Part shown: positions 24,675 to 35,269 of the stretch, one piece after another
How the letters are laid out: the number at the start of each line of letters is the position of its first letter
Position numbering within the stretch: the stretch's first letter is position 1
From: Bromus sterilis
Lineage: Eukaryota > Streptophyta > Magnoliopsida > Poales > Poaceae
DNA: 64,000 bases
Reading direction: 5' to 3'
Assembly: GCA_950022295.1 (NCBI GenBank)
Contig: OX465598.1
Span: forward strand, 305,176,001 to 305,240,000
Translations under genes and position numbers: made by a program
Notes under the pieces: generated by a model
The model's input: the letters and a program-made list of their open reading frames with translations, nothing else
Database searches by the model: none
What the model was told of the DNA's origin: nothing

Positions 24675-26297
24675 TGATACGTCCAAAACGTATCTATAAT
24701 TTCTTCTTGCTCCATGCATGTTTTGTGTGATATTGCTATGATCTAGATACACTTTCATACACTTTTGATCATATTTGGACTAACCTATTAACTCAGTGCA
24801 CCCTAGTGCCAGTTCCTGTTTTCTGCTGTTTTTCTATTTCAGTTTTCCCCAATATAAAAAGTGCCAGAAAAATTCCGGGAAAAATACAGGAAATATCAGC
24901 GTACAGGAAGCTTCGTGAAGATCCCGGGTGGGGCCAGAGGGGAGCCAGGGGGCCCAGGCGGCCACCCGGCGCGTCCCCACCCTTGGTCGCGCCAGGGGGA
25001 CGCCTGGGGCCCCTGGTCCACCTCTGGCTGCCCCCCTTCGCCTATTTATTCTCCGTTACGGGAAACTCCGAGTATAGAACCCTATTTCGCAAACTCGCCT
25101 CTGTTCTGCCGCCGCCGCGCTTACGAGATCGGGAGCACCAGAAGACCTCTTCCCGGCACCATGCCGGAGGGAGGGCCGACCTCCGGGAGTCTCCTCTCCA
25201 CCATGGATGCTCCCCGGATGTCTCGTGAGTAGTTTTCCTTGGACCATGGGTTCGTGATCAGTAGCTATGTGATGTTCTCCTCCCCTCTTTGTTCTTCATG
25301 GTTTAGACCTCGTGAGCTGCCCTACATGATCGAGGCACTTTTGTAATATTTCTGCTATTGCTATGCTGAGTTTGATGGGATCTGATGGATTATGAGATTA
25401 TGTTCAGATTGTGATACAGTAATATATTTGGTTTTTATCTCTTATATTTTTGTTCCTAAGTAACTCTTGCATGTTCTCCGTTGTTGTTTATTTCTTTGGC
25501 CAAGTAGTAGGTAGTTACTCCAAGAGGGAACGTTATGCTCAATTGTGGGTTCATGCCCCCCCGATGACACGCTTGAGTGACAGAAACATGAGTATAGGGG
25601 ATGTGTTGTTGCCAGAAGGGGGAAAACAACGGTGCTTGTAACCGCGGTTACAAGGATTGTTTACTTTACGCAAAGTTCTTTTTAATGCAGTTGTCTGTTG
25701 CTTTGGGTTTACACTTTGGGTGGGGCTCGCAACTTAATACCAGCGAGATGTTCTGGATAGATATCTCAAGGTGGATGATTAGTAGTAGATGCAGTTGGAT
25801 TACGGTCTACTTATTTTGGCGTATTGCCTGTGCTTTTGAGCCTCTTCCTTTCTTTTGTAGCATAGTTAGCATTGCGGTGCGTTCATAATCCTGTCAATTG
25901 CCCTTCTGTAATTTGTTTACCTCACATAGTAGTTTTTTCGTCTTTTGGGAGAGAGACATCACTAGTGAACATCACGTATCCCGGTCCATATCCTTATTAC
26001 TGTTTCCACGCTATCTTTACTTTCCTGCTTTTACTTTCAATTACTATCATTATCCTTTGTGTTTTACCCTTTGTGAACAACAAGACCGGAGAGATTGACA
26101 ACCTCTCTGAACTTTGTTGGGAACCAAGTTATCTGTGTCTGTGTGCAGGTCCACGTCAGTTGCGCCGCTGACACCTACTTATCATCTCTGGAGTCCTGCT
26201 GGAGACAAACCTTGGTATCTTCACCGAGGGAAACTTGCTGCTGCGCTACATCTCAACCTTCCACTTGGGGTAACCGACGAAGGGCGAGAAGCCATCA
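24675..26297 (+). repeat. 5' LTR of E
   Basis: 1623 bases, nearly identical to 30505-32129. It opens with a small internal palindrome (ATACGTCCAAAACGTAT). A GC-rich leader-like block is at ~24940-25220. ORFs within both LTRs are parallel and considered incidental. Confidence 0.9.
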
Positions 26298-26307
26298 AGA
26301 GAATTTC

Positions 26308-26325
26308 TGGCGCCGTTGCCGGGGA
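26308..26325 (+). promoter_or_regulatory. Primer binding site of E (tRNA-Asp type)
   Basis: TGGCGCCGTTGCCGGGGA begins ten bases after the 5' LTR end, matching the 3' end of tRNA-Asp as used by Athila-lineage elements. Confidence 0.85.
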
Positions 26326-26470
26326 CTCCGAGTGCTAAGATAGGGGAGTTGCACACTACCCTTTACCTTTGTTTTTTAGTCTTGTTAGTTTACCTTTTAG
26401 TTTTTATCTTTGTGTCCTTTATCAAAAATCAAAAAAAATATAGTATGTCTAGTTCCTTACTTGCCAATCA

Positions 26471-27580
26471 ATGTCTAACTTCTTTGAAACTAGATCTTAT
26501 TGGCATGGAGGATTCACCGAGGATCAACAAGAATATTACAAGGAATACCGCTTGTCTCAAAAAGGGATACACTTATGGAGACTCATACATCAATCGTACG
26601 AGTATGCTAAAAACTTGTGCTCGATATATAATATATCTTTCTGCAGGGATGAATCTTGTTGCTTTATGAGGCACAAAAACCTTGCTTTCCAATGTGAGTA
26701 CAATGAGGATGAAACCTTAGCTTCTTATGCTAAGGGAAATTATGATTTTTATGATGCAGAACAAATAGAAGAATTTGTTGCTCTTAAGGGTGCCTATGAA
26801 ATTACTTCTTTTCTTGAAAATATTGATGACGCCCCTTACAAATCTGGGAGTCTTGCTATACTTAACTATTGTTTAGAAAATTATGATGCAAATTATTATA
26901 TTAATGATCATCTTGAGAGAATCTCTCCCCCAAAGGAAGAGACTAATGTTTTGCAGGACTCTATAGAAGAAGAAATTACTGAACCTGAAAGCTCTTTGGA
27001 TGAAGAAGAGGAGGAGAGTGACGAACAAAAGGAGGAAGAATGGAGCCATCCATGTCTACCTTCTAATGAGAGTAACTCTTTGACTCTTACCTTATATGAG
27101 AATTATGATCCTATGGATTCTTTTCAAATGTCCCTTTTTGATGAAGTTGATGCCTTCTATGCTTATGGCCTTGATGCCACTATGGATGATGCTTACAGAG
27201 ATGAACTTGCTATAGTTCCTCATGTTAAGCATGAAATTTTTGCTATCGCACCCACACTTGAGTGTCCTATTATCCTTTTTAAATCTCCAACTCCGGAGAA
27301 TTTTCCTCTTATCAAAGCTCAATGTGATGGGTTGCATTTATCTTATGATCCTAAAAACCGTGTTGAAAACAATACACGTGTGCTTGTAGGTCATGAACAA
27401 CATGATTTATGTGATAGTTATATTCTTGATGTTGTTCATGATGCTACTGAAAATTACTTTGAGAGAGGAAAGTTTGGTTGTAGAAACTTCCATGTTACAA
27501 AAACACCTCGCTTCATGTTGAAAGTTTTGAAGTTGTTCTTGTTCTACCTTCCTATGCATTGTCACTTTGTGCTTCTTTGA
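26471..27580 (+). CDS. Acidic ORF of element E, function unknown
   Basis: An uninterrupted 369-residue frame beginning MSNFFETRSYWHGG, the only long ORF in E. It has a Cys/His-bearing N-terminal third (residues ~55-70 contain CRDESCCFMRHK), then a strongly acidic middle (residues ~150-195, including SLDEEEEESDEQKEEEW), then a less charged C-terminal part. No protease, polymerase or integrase motif is present and no CCHC knuckle. By position it replaces gag. It might be a diverged gag-like protein or an accessory protein, but I do not recognise the family. The frame is open, unlike most ORFs in this window, which suggests recent activity or selection in the source family. The start codon was chosen as the first ATG of the frame. 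Confidence 0.6.
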   Translation: MSNFFETRSYWHGGFTEDQQEYYKEYRLSQKGIHLWRLIHQSYEYAKNLCSIYNISFCRDESCCFMRHKNLAFQCEYNEDETLASYAKGNYDFYDAEQIEEFVALKGAYEITSFLENIDDAPYKSGSLAILNYCLENYDANYYINDHLERISPPKEETNVLQDSIEEEITEPESSLDEEEEESDEQKEEEWSHPCLPSNESNSLTLTLYENYDPMDSFQMSLFDEVDAFYAYGLDATMDDAYRDELAIVPHVKHEIFAIAPTLECPIILFKSPTPENFPLIKAQCDGLHLSYDPKNRVENNTRVLVGHEQHDLCDSYILDVVHDATENYFERGKFGCRNFHVTKTPRFMLKVLKLFLFYLPMHCHFVLL

Positions 27581-30490
27581 TTTATTTTATTACAAGATGC
27601 CTATGCATAGGAAGTGGGTTAGGCTTAAATGTGTTTCACATTTGCTTCTTGATGCTCTCTTTTGCTTCAATTCTTATTCTCTTGTGAGCATCTTTCATAA
27701 TCTTTAAGCCTAGCTAATGGCTTTAAAGAAGCGCTTTCGGGAGGCAGCCCGCAACGAAATTAGGTTTTTCTTTTTGCTTTTGTTGTGTCTTGATGTTTGT
27801 TACTACTGTAGAAACATCATTGTATCTTTATTTTTCAGCTTTGTGCCAAGTTATAGCCTCTTATGATAAGGGAAGCAAAAGTTGTGACGTGCTGTCCAGA
27901 AAACAGATTCTGTCCCTTGACAGAAAAATTCGAATCAAATCACCAGATCATCTTTTTGATCTGAATTTTTTTGACATCATTATCTATACAATTTTGAAAC
28001 TTTCGTATGTTCTGAGTTTTTTTATTTGAGTTGCAGAAGTGCCCCTAAAAAATTCTTTACTATCTGCTGTTCTGTTTTTCACAGATTCTGCCACGTTTTG
28101 TCTCTCCTAACTTTTGCAAACCTTAAGCTTGCTTTTTCTTTGAAAAAACAGTATCTCTTCAAGAATATCTTTATATCCAGTGGGGAAAAATTATTTTATT
28201 AAGGGTACTAACCTCTCTAATCAGCTTATGATGAGTTATGTATGAAGGGAGTTTTCAAGTGAGCGATGGAAGATGATGAAAGAAGATCCAGGAGTGTAAA
28301 ACGCTCAAGCTTGGGGATGCCCCCATGCATACCCAATAAATATTCAAGGATACTCAAGCGTCTAAGCTTGGGGATGCCCCCGTGCATCCCCTTCTCCATC
28401 AACAATCATCAGTTCGTCCTTCGTCTCACTATATTTTTATCACTTCATGCGTTATGTGCTATGCTTGGAGCGTCTCGCTCTTAGGTTTTGTTTTTAGTTT
28501 TCTTTAGCTTTGCCTGCTGTTCATAATAAGTTAGATCCCGTCTTACTTTCTGTGGGAGAGAAACACACTCCACTTTCAAAATTTAGAACACAACATAGGA
28601 TTTTTCCTGCTTATCTTTTGCTGTTGTGTGTTCTTTATCTTTTCATAGCTACTGCCATGTTTAGTCTTAGTCTTAGTTTTTCTTTAGCAAGAGCCTTGGC
28701 TTTTGTTTAGTTTGTTGCTGGAAATCTTTTTAGTTTTCATGTTTATCTTGTTAAAGAGAGTTGGTTGTTGCACTGAGTTGTGTCTTGTCCTTAAAGTAGG
28801 TGATTGAGGTTGCTATTTAATTTTAGTAGTAACTTGCAATAGTTTTGAGGTATTGATGTGAGTAATGTTTGAACTTTTGGTGTCAAGGGCTCTAGCCTAT
28901 TAGTGATAGGTGTCGTATTTTGGGCAATCCGTGTGTATTTTCAAAACCTAAAAAACTAGTTGAGAACTCTAGCTACTAGATGGATCACTAATCTTTGGAG
29001 GGATCGAATATTAGAGTACACTCACGTACCATGAGTCGACGATGCGCAAGGATAACCAAACCCCCATACACTCCTCCTCGGGTTACTTGTCTCTTTGTGA
29101 ACCTCCTTATTAGATTAAGAGTTACCGATAATAAGTGCATGAGTTCTTCGGACTAATGTAAGTATTGAAAGTTGACACTTCCACCTTCCCATATTTTGCT
29201 AGCCTCTCCCGTGCCGTGCATTGCTTTCTTCTCACTCCGAGAGTTGGTGTCCACCTTCGCCGGTACATCCCAACCCTTGGCATGATACGCTCTGTCATCA
29301 TAAGCCTACTTATATCTTTCCTCAAAACAGCCACCATACCTACCTATCAAGGCATTTCCATAGCCTTTCCGAGTTATATTTCCATGCAACTTCCACCTCT
29401 TCATGACTTGATCTTCATGTCATACATGTTCCTGATACACTGGCAGCGACATACATTGCATACTTCATGATAGTTACATCTTCTTTATGATTTTGAGTAC
29501 CTTGTAAAGTGTGAAAGATCTCCTTTACCTTCTTGTAAAATAGAGTGTTGCCCTTAAGTGAGGAAAAGATCCCAAAGTGGACACAATAAAAGATCCCAAA
29601 GAGGACAAATGAGAGTTAAATAGAAAGAGCCATTGAGGCCACAAAAAAATACAAAAAAATAGAAAAAGGAGAAAAATAAATAAAAAGAGAGAAAGGGGCA
29701 ACACTACTATCCTTTTGAGAGATCCACACTAGTACTCCCTCTTATCCTTGTACTCCATAGAGATGATCATTTATGCATATAGCTATGTGGGGACCTTCAC
29801 ACTATAGAACTTGGCTTGTATATTCCAAGGATGAGCCTCCTCAAACGAGCTCTAGGTCTTCATGAGCGAGAAAGTTAGATGCACCCCCCACTAGTTCCTT
29901 TGGAGAGCTTCTTAGCTCGTATGTGCATCCGTTGCATGGCAATCCCTACTCCTCACATCATATCTATCATTTGGCATCTCTTGCCTATGATTGTCCTCAT
30001 TGATGTCAGCCTTTCTCATCCTTTTTGTCTTCCTCCTCAGTACTTCTCTCTTTGCCATCCTAAGTGTCAACTCTCGTGCTTACGCTCATCCATTGCATGA
30101 GTGCTCAAAATATCGAAAAGGAGTGGATCAAATTGACTTGTACCTGGCTAGTGGTCTGGGGATGAGTCAAGATAAGATTCCAAAGAGGACCAAGTGTGAA
30201 ACTTTAGTAGATTGAGTTCTCAACAAAAATACTTTTTTCTCGTATTCCCTATCCCCCTTCTTGCACGCAAACACCATTTGGAGACATTCGAGTCACGGAC
30301 AGCGAGAGCTCTTGCACCTAATGTTCTTTTGTTACTTGTTTCAATGCTAATATAGACTCTTGCATGTTATGACTTGAATTGAATCTCTAACCTTGATTGC
30401 TTTACTTTTCAAAGTTCTTTTATGGTTGCTAGCATGTCACCACAGAAATTATGCTGTTATCATTTACCTACTCGAGGACGAGCAGGAATT
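27581..30490 (+). other. Non-coding interior of E
   Basis: About 2.9 kb with no convincing ORF. It holds two copies of the element's own polypurine motif, AAGCTTGGGGATG, followed by CCCCC (28307-28319 and 28364-28376) within a ~57-base direct duplication. It also has an A-rich run at 29640-29690. No sign of another insertion. Confidence 0.6.
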
Positions 30491-30504
30491 AAGCTTGGGG
30501 ATGT
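30491..30504 (+). promoter_or_regulatory. Polypurine tract of E
   Basis: AAGCTTGGGGATG precedes the 3' LTR start at 30505, after a GAGGACGAGCAGG phrase. Confidence 0.75.
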
Positions 30505-32129
30505 TGATACGTCCAAAACGTATCTATAATTTCTGCTTGCTACATGCATGTTTTGTGTGATATTGCTATGATCTAGATACACTTTCATACACTTTTGATC
30601 ATATTTGGACTAACCTATTAACTCAGTGCAACCCAGTGCCAGTTCCTGTTTTCTGCTGTTTCTCTATTTCAGTTTTCCCCAATATAAAAAGTGCCAGAAA
30701 AATTCCGGAAAAAATACAGGAAAAATCAGCGTACAGGAAGCTTCGCGAAGAGCCCGAGTGGGGCTAGAGGGGAGCCAGGGGGCCCCAGGTGGCCACCCGG
30801 CGCGGCCCCACCCCTGGCCGCGCCAGGGGGGGCGCCTGGGGCCCCTGGTCCACCTCTGGCTGCCCCCTTCGCCTATTTATTCTCCGTTACGGGGAAACTC
30901 CGAGGAGAGAACCCTATTTCGCAAACTCGCCTCTGTTCCACCGCCGCAGCGCTTCCGAGATCGGGAGCACCAGAAGACCTCTTCCCGGCAACCTGCCGGA
31001 GGGAGTGCCGACCTCCGGGAGTCTCCTCTCCACCATGGATGCTCCCGGGATGTCTCGTGAGTAGTTTTCCTTGGACCATGGGTCCATGATCAGTAGCTAT
31101 GGGATGTTCTCCTCCCCTCTTTTTTCTTCATGGTTTAGACCTCGTGAGCTGCCCTACATGATCGAGGAACTTTTGTAATATTTCTGCTATTGCTATGCTG
31201 ACTTTGATGGGATCTGATGGATTATGAGATTATGTTCAGATTGTGATAGAGTAATATATTTGGTTTTTATCTCTTATATTTTTGTTCCTAAGTAACTCTT
31301 GCATGTTCTCCGTTGTTGTTTATTGCTTTGGCCAAGTAGTAGGTAGTGACTCCAAGAGGGAACGTTATGCTCGATTGTGGGTTCATGCCCGCCCGATGAC
31401 ACGCTTGAGTGACAGAAACATGAGTCTAGGGGATGTGCTGTTGCCACAAGGGGGAAAACAACGGTTCTTGTAACCGCGGTTGCAAGGATTGTTTACTTTA
31501 CGGAAAGTTCTTTTTAATGCAGTTGTCTGTTGCTTTGGGTTTACACTTTGGGTGGGGCTCGCAACTTAATACCAGCGAGATGTTTTGGATAGATATCTCA
31601 AGGTGGATGATTAGTAGTAGATGCAGTTGGATTACGGTCTACTTATTTTGGCGTACTGCCCGTGCTTTTGAGCCTCTTCCTTTCTTTTGTAGCATAGTTA
31701 GCATTGTGGTGCGTTCATAATCCTGTCAATTGCCCTTCTGTAATTTGTTTACCTTGCATAGCAGTTTTTTCGTCTTTTGGGAGAGAGACATCACTAGTGA
31801 ACATCACGTATCCCGGTCCATATCCTTATTACTGTCTCCACTCTATCGTTACTTTCCTGCTTTTACTTTCAATTGCTATCATTATCCTTTGTGTTTTACC
31901 CTTTGTGAACAACAAGACCGGAGAGATTGACAACCTCTCTAAACTTCCTTGGGAACAAAGTTATCTGTGCCTGTGTGCAGGTCCACGTCAGTTGCGCCGC
32001 TGAAACCTACTTATCATCTCTGGAGTCCTACTGGAGACAAACCTTGGTATCTTCACCGAGGGAAACTTGCTGCTGCGCTACATCTCAACCTTCGACTTGG
32101 GGTAACCGACGAAGGGGGAGAAGCCATCA
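30505..32129 (+). repeat. 3' LTR of E
   Basis: 1625 bases, nearly identical to the 5' LTR. It ends GAAGCCATCA and is followed by the GGCAT duplication. Confidence 0.92.
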
Positions 32130-33930
32130 GGCATGCAGCGCCGTCCCTCCGCGGCTGGCGACCTGGAGCGGGGCGTGATGCAGTCCTGATTTCGAGGGGG
32201 AGAGGCTACGGGAGGACGAGGGGGGTTTAGGTGGTGGGGAAGAGGGAGAGGGTCTCCGGCTTGATCGAATTTGGACGGAGGGAGCCGACAGCCATGGTGG
32301 CCGTGAGGGGCAAGGTGAGGTTCCGACGCCAAATTGGGAGGGGGAAGGAGGCCAGGCGAGGTGGGGGAGGCTGCTGGTACTCGGGAGGCTCGGGGGCATG
32401 GCTACTTATAGCGGGGCAACGATACCCGTGGCGGAAGACGACGCCCAGACGCGTCCATGGCAGGAGCAAGGATAAGGGCGGCCGCGTGGCATTCCTATCC
32501 ATGCACCAAAGCGTGAGAGCGACGCGAGAGGAGGTGTGGAGCACGCGGCGGTGGAAAAGCCGCACGGCGCGGGTCGACAAGAGCTAGACGACGCCGGCCG
32601 CGGTCTGGACACGCACAATGCACGCGCGTGGCATGCCAAAGTCGTGGCCACCGCGTGTCCTGGAGCAAATAAAGTGACTCTTCGTGGCCAAAGTTGTCCA
32701 GTGCATAGTCCTTTCAATACTGACCACACATGTGCAAATATTTTTACCACAGAGGCCCTGGATTTACCACACACCCTCCAGCAAGTTTGATACAACAAAC
32801 TTGGGACAGAAGATAAGGTCAAATGGTGACCAGGAAGAGGAAGCCAAGTTATTAAAGGGGCTTAGGGTAGGAAGGACTATGGTTCTGCAAGGTTTGAGCT
32901 CAAATGGATCAATGCACATGTACCATTGGGGCTGAAGGTGTTTTAACTATGGTATGGCTAGCACATTTCTCTCATAAGCATGATTTTTGTCTAACGTCAA
33001 TCATCCACCAGGGTGAGCAGATGTACAAAGTTTCACGTCAAATGGATCACCATATCTAGTACTTCCTTTGCAAGTGTCCATTTGGACCAGGAATGCAAAG
33101 TTGATTCTAGCACCTCATAGGATTGATGAAATTGGCTGAAAATTGGTGTGGTGGGGTTACTTGGGGGCGTGCCCATGTGTGTAAAATTTCATGGCCATTG
33201 GACACACCTAGCTAGCACTTGCTTCACAAGGTGTCCTGCTGACCAAAATCCTACACTTGATGATGCACTCACATGGGTAGTTTTAGTTGTCTCAAGTGTG
33301 GATTAGTGGAGTCATTTGAGTGTAGGCTCGTGCACAAAAAGTTTCAAGGAAAATGGGATCCCCTGTGTTGCACTTCCTTCACAATGCCCCTTTTCTGCAT
33401 CCACACTTTGGGAATTTATGTTGGGAGTTTGGTTAGGAAAATGATGGTGGAATTTGGTGTAGGCCAATCATATGATCATATGAGCATGCACAAAATGTTT
33501 CACCAACAATGGATCAAGATAAATGGCACTCCATTCTGCCCCCACAAACAAGTGAATTTTTCTAGAGGAAAAATTCACTTTGGCCATGCAATGTTTTTGG
33601 AGATTTTGGCCCGAGATGGCCTCAAGGATAGGTGGGAATTATTTGGGGATTTATGGAGCAATATAAATAGGGGTTGCTTCACAATCCTCAAATAATAGGA
33701 ATATCCCTTTTATTGGAAAAGGAATTCATGGCTTGAATAAAAGGGTGGCTGGGATGGAGCAATGGGATGACATTGGCAAGGCTTGGAAACAAGTGATACT
33801 TGAGCATGGAAAGAAAATATGCTGAAGTTTCAAGTCCAAAGAGGTGATCAAAATCAAATCATATGGCAAATCCAGAAATAATTCGGAAAAGTTTTTGGAA
33901 AAAGAAAGTTCCAAAATCCAGGGTGTCACA
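32130..33930 (-). repeat. 5' LTR of D, 5' part (right of E insertion)
   Basis: Continues D's LTR after E. It includes a GC-rich block (32130-32650) and, from 32880, the sequence shared with the D 3' LTR. It ends GGGTGTCACA at 33930, the reverse complement of the LTR start. The ORF at 33844-34263 crosses this border into G and is not a gene. Confidence 0.85.
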
Positions 33931-34293
33931 GCACCCATGTGTAACAACTTCTTGAACACAAGCCACTTGTTATCCTCTTTGCTCGTTTGTCCCTTTTTCT
34001 CGTTATCGTATTCCGGTATCCCCGTGACTAAATCACAATGCGTCTGGCCAGACTATAATGGATACCATCATACCGAGTGGGCCCGAAGAGAATATATTCT
34101 TCATCGTGAAGGAGAAAATCCCAGTCTTGAACTATCGCAATTACTAGACACACTATCCAATATACCCAGAACTTATTTTACTACTTCCCAGAAATGGGAA
34201 TATTCATCTAAGAACCAAAGTACATCTTCCTGTCTGAAGCAACTCGATACTCTCATGGTCTAAGGAATTACGTATATGATAAAATTTCATGAT
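33931..34293 (-). repeat. G 3' LTR, piece beyond the CACTA insertion
   Basis: It abuts CACTA F with the target duplication GAT (34291-34293), which recurs at 54927-54929. The joined sequence reads as one LTR. On the minus strand the text (for example AAGAAGTTGTTACACATGGG) is of the BARE/Angela LTR type. Confidence 0.7.
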
Positions 34294-34480
34294 CACTACA
34301 AGAAATATGTCAACTAGTGATCTTTTCCTAATGACCCTTGAAAAATTGGTCGTAAACTTATGACCATTTTACAACAAATGGTCATAAGCCATGTGGAAGG
34401 GTTTAAACCCTACATTTTTACGACCATCCTGATCAAAAAGGTCATTATTTTCTTAAAAAATGGTCATAACTTGAATAGCA
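34294..34480. repeat. Left terminal and subterminal repeats of CACTA F
   Basis: The CACTA terminus is followed by repeated TGGTCATAAG/ATGACC motifs in both orientations to about 34480. Confidence 0.85.
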
Positions 34481-34689
34481 TTGTTTATATCCTTATGTTT
34501 AGTCGATTAAAACCGATCTATATGATTGTGATTGCTAATTTATAATGTGTTGAAATGATGGAGCGGATACCTCAACCGGCCATTTAAATGACACGTGAGA
34601 CCCACTAAGCTGACATGCGGAATCCACACCGACACTAGTGAGACCCACATTAACCTAAGAGAATAAAATTAACCCAAAAGTAATAACAC

Positions 34690-34760
34690 GCTGAGGGGTC
34701 TCGAACCCGCGGTCGCTCGTCTCCAGCACGCCATACATGACCACTAGGCCAATGGCTCAC
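34690..34760 (-). other. tRNA-derived (SINE-like) segment within CACTA F
   Basis: On the minus strand an A-box-like TGGCCTAGTGG (34751-34741) and a perfect B-box GGTTCGAGACC (34707-34697) are 44 bases apart, the normal spacing in a tRNA gene. A folded T-arm is possible, but the 3' strand does not pair with the expected acceptor stem. It is therefore a tRNA-derived head of a SINE or a pseudo-tRNA, not a working tRNA gene. The 3' limit of any SINE body is unclear. Confidence 0.55.
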
Positions 34761-35269
34761 TTGTGTTTTCAAAACACACTTATCCTATTTATAGCATATG
34801 AGCTCGTTTTAAGGGCTTGGGCCTTAGATCGCCCGAGGCCTTTCCCTTCTCTCCGTTTTTTTTATATTACGATCCGATACGTGGGCCGATGGCCCATAAT
34901 ATATTAGAAAGTGTTTTTAGGTGAAAAATGTTGAAAACTCTTTTAAAGAAAGGTGGAAAATGTTGGTTGCTAAAAAAGGTGGGATATTTAGAATTTTGTG
35001 TACTTCTACTCGTGCAACCCAGGCATACACAGAAGTTTCATAAATTTTTGAATTATATTCCTTATTTCCAAAATATTAATCCATGTGATTAAAGTTTAAG
35101 ATTTAATTAATAATGTGTGACTTTATTTCCAAAATTATTAGAATATATATTTTAGCTTTCTCATGGTATTGAAACATTGTTCAAACAATTCTATATATTT
35201 CACAAAAAATACCTCATTTTCATTAGATTAAGATCAATTAGTTAATTCATATTTACTTTAAATTTCAGT

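Larger units (their letters stand above)
24675..32129 (+). mobile_element. Athila-type Ty3/gypsy element E, complete but non-autonomous
   Basis: Two direct LTRs (24675-26297 and 30505-32129) start TGATACGTCC and end GAAGCCATCA. The element is flanked by a perfect five-base duplication, GGCAT (24670-24674 and 32130-32134). The primer binding site TGGCGCCGTTGCCGGGGA is the tRNA-Asp type typical of the Athila lineage. The 4.2-kb interior has one long acidic ORF and no protease, reverse transcriptase or integrase. It sits inside D's 5' LTR. The LTRs differ at scattered single bases. Confidence 0.92.
18107..33930 (-). mobile_element. Non-autonomous Ty3/gypsy element D, minus strand, split by E
   Basis: Read on the minus strand: a 5' LTR (33930-32130 joined to 24674-22406), a primer binding site at 22400-22389, ~3.2 kb of internal DNA without recognisable protein domains, a polypurine tract at ~19166-19151, and a 3' LTR that runs from 19150 and is interrupted at 18107 by element C. 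LTR ends (TGTGACAYCC at the start, GAGCCGGGGTGCCACA at the end) show it is related to B. Bases 33931-33935 (GCACC) are one possible target duplication. The partner is lost. Confidence 0.8.

Noticed and set aside
24675..32129. Assigning E, A, B, C and D to named Triticeae families
   Set aside because: Several names came to mind from LTR starts and length, but without a repeat library the assignment would be a guess.
33844..34263. 139-codon ORF
   Set aside because: It runs across the D/G border; its two halves belong to different elements.
34690..34760. Functional tRNA gene
   Set aside because: The A and B boxes are present, but the acceptor stem does not pair. SINE-like or pseudo-tRNA is more likely.
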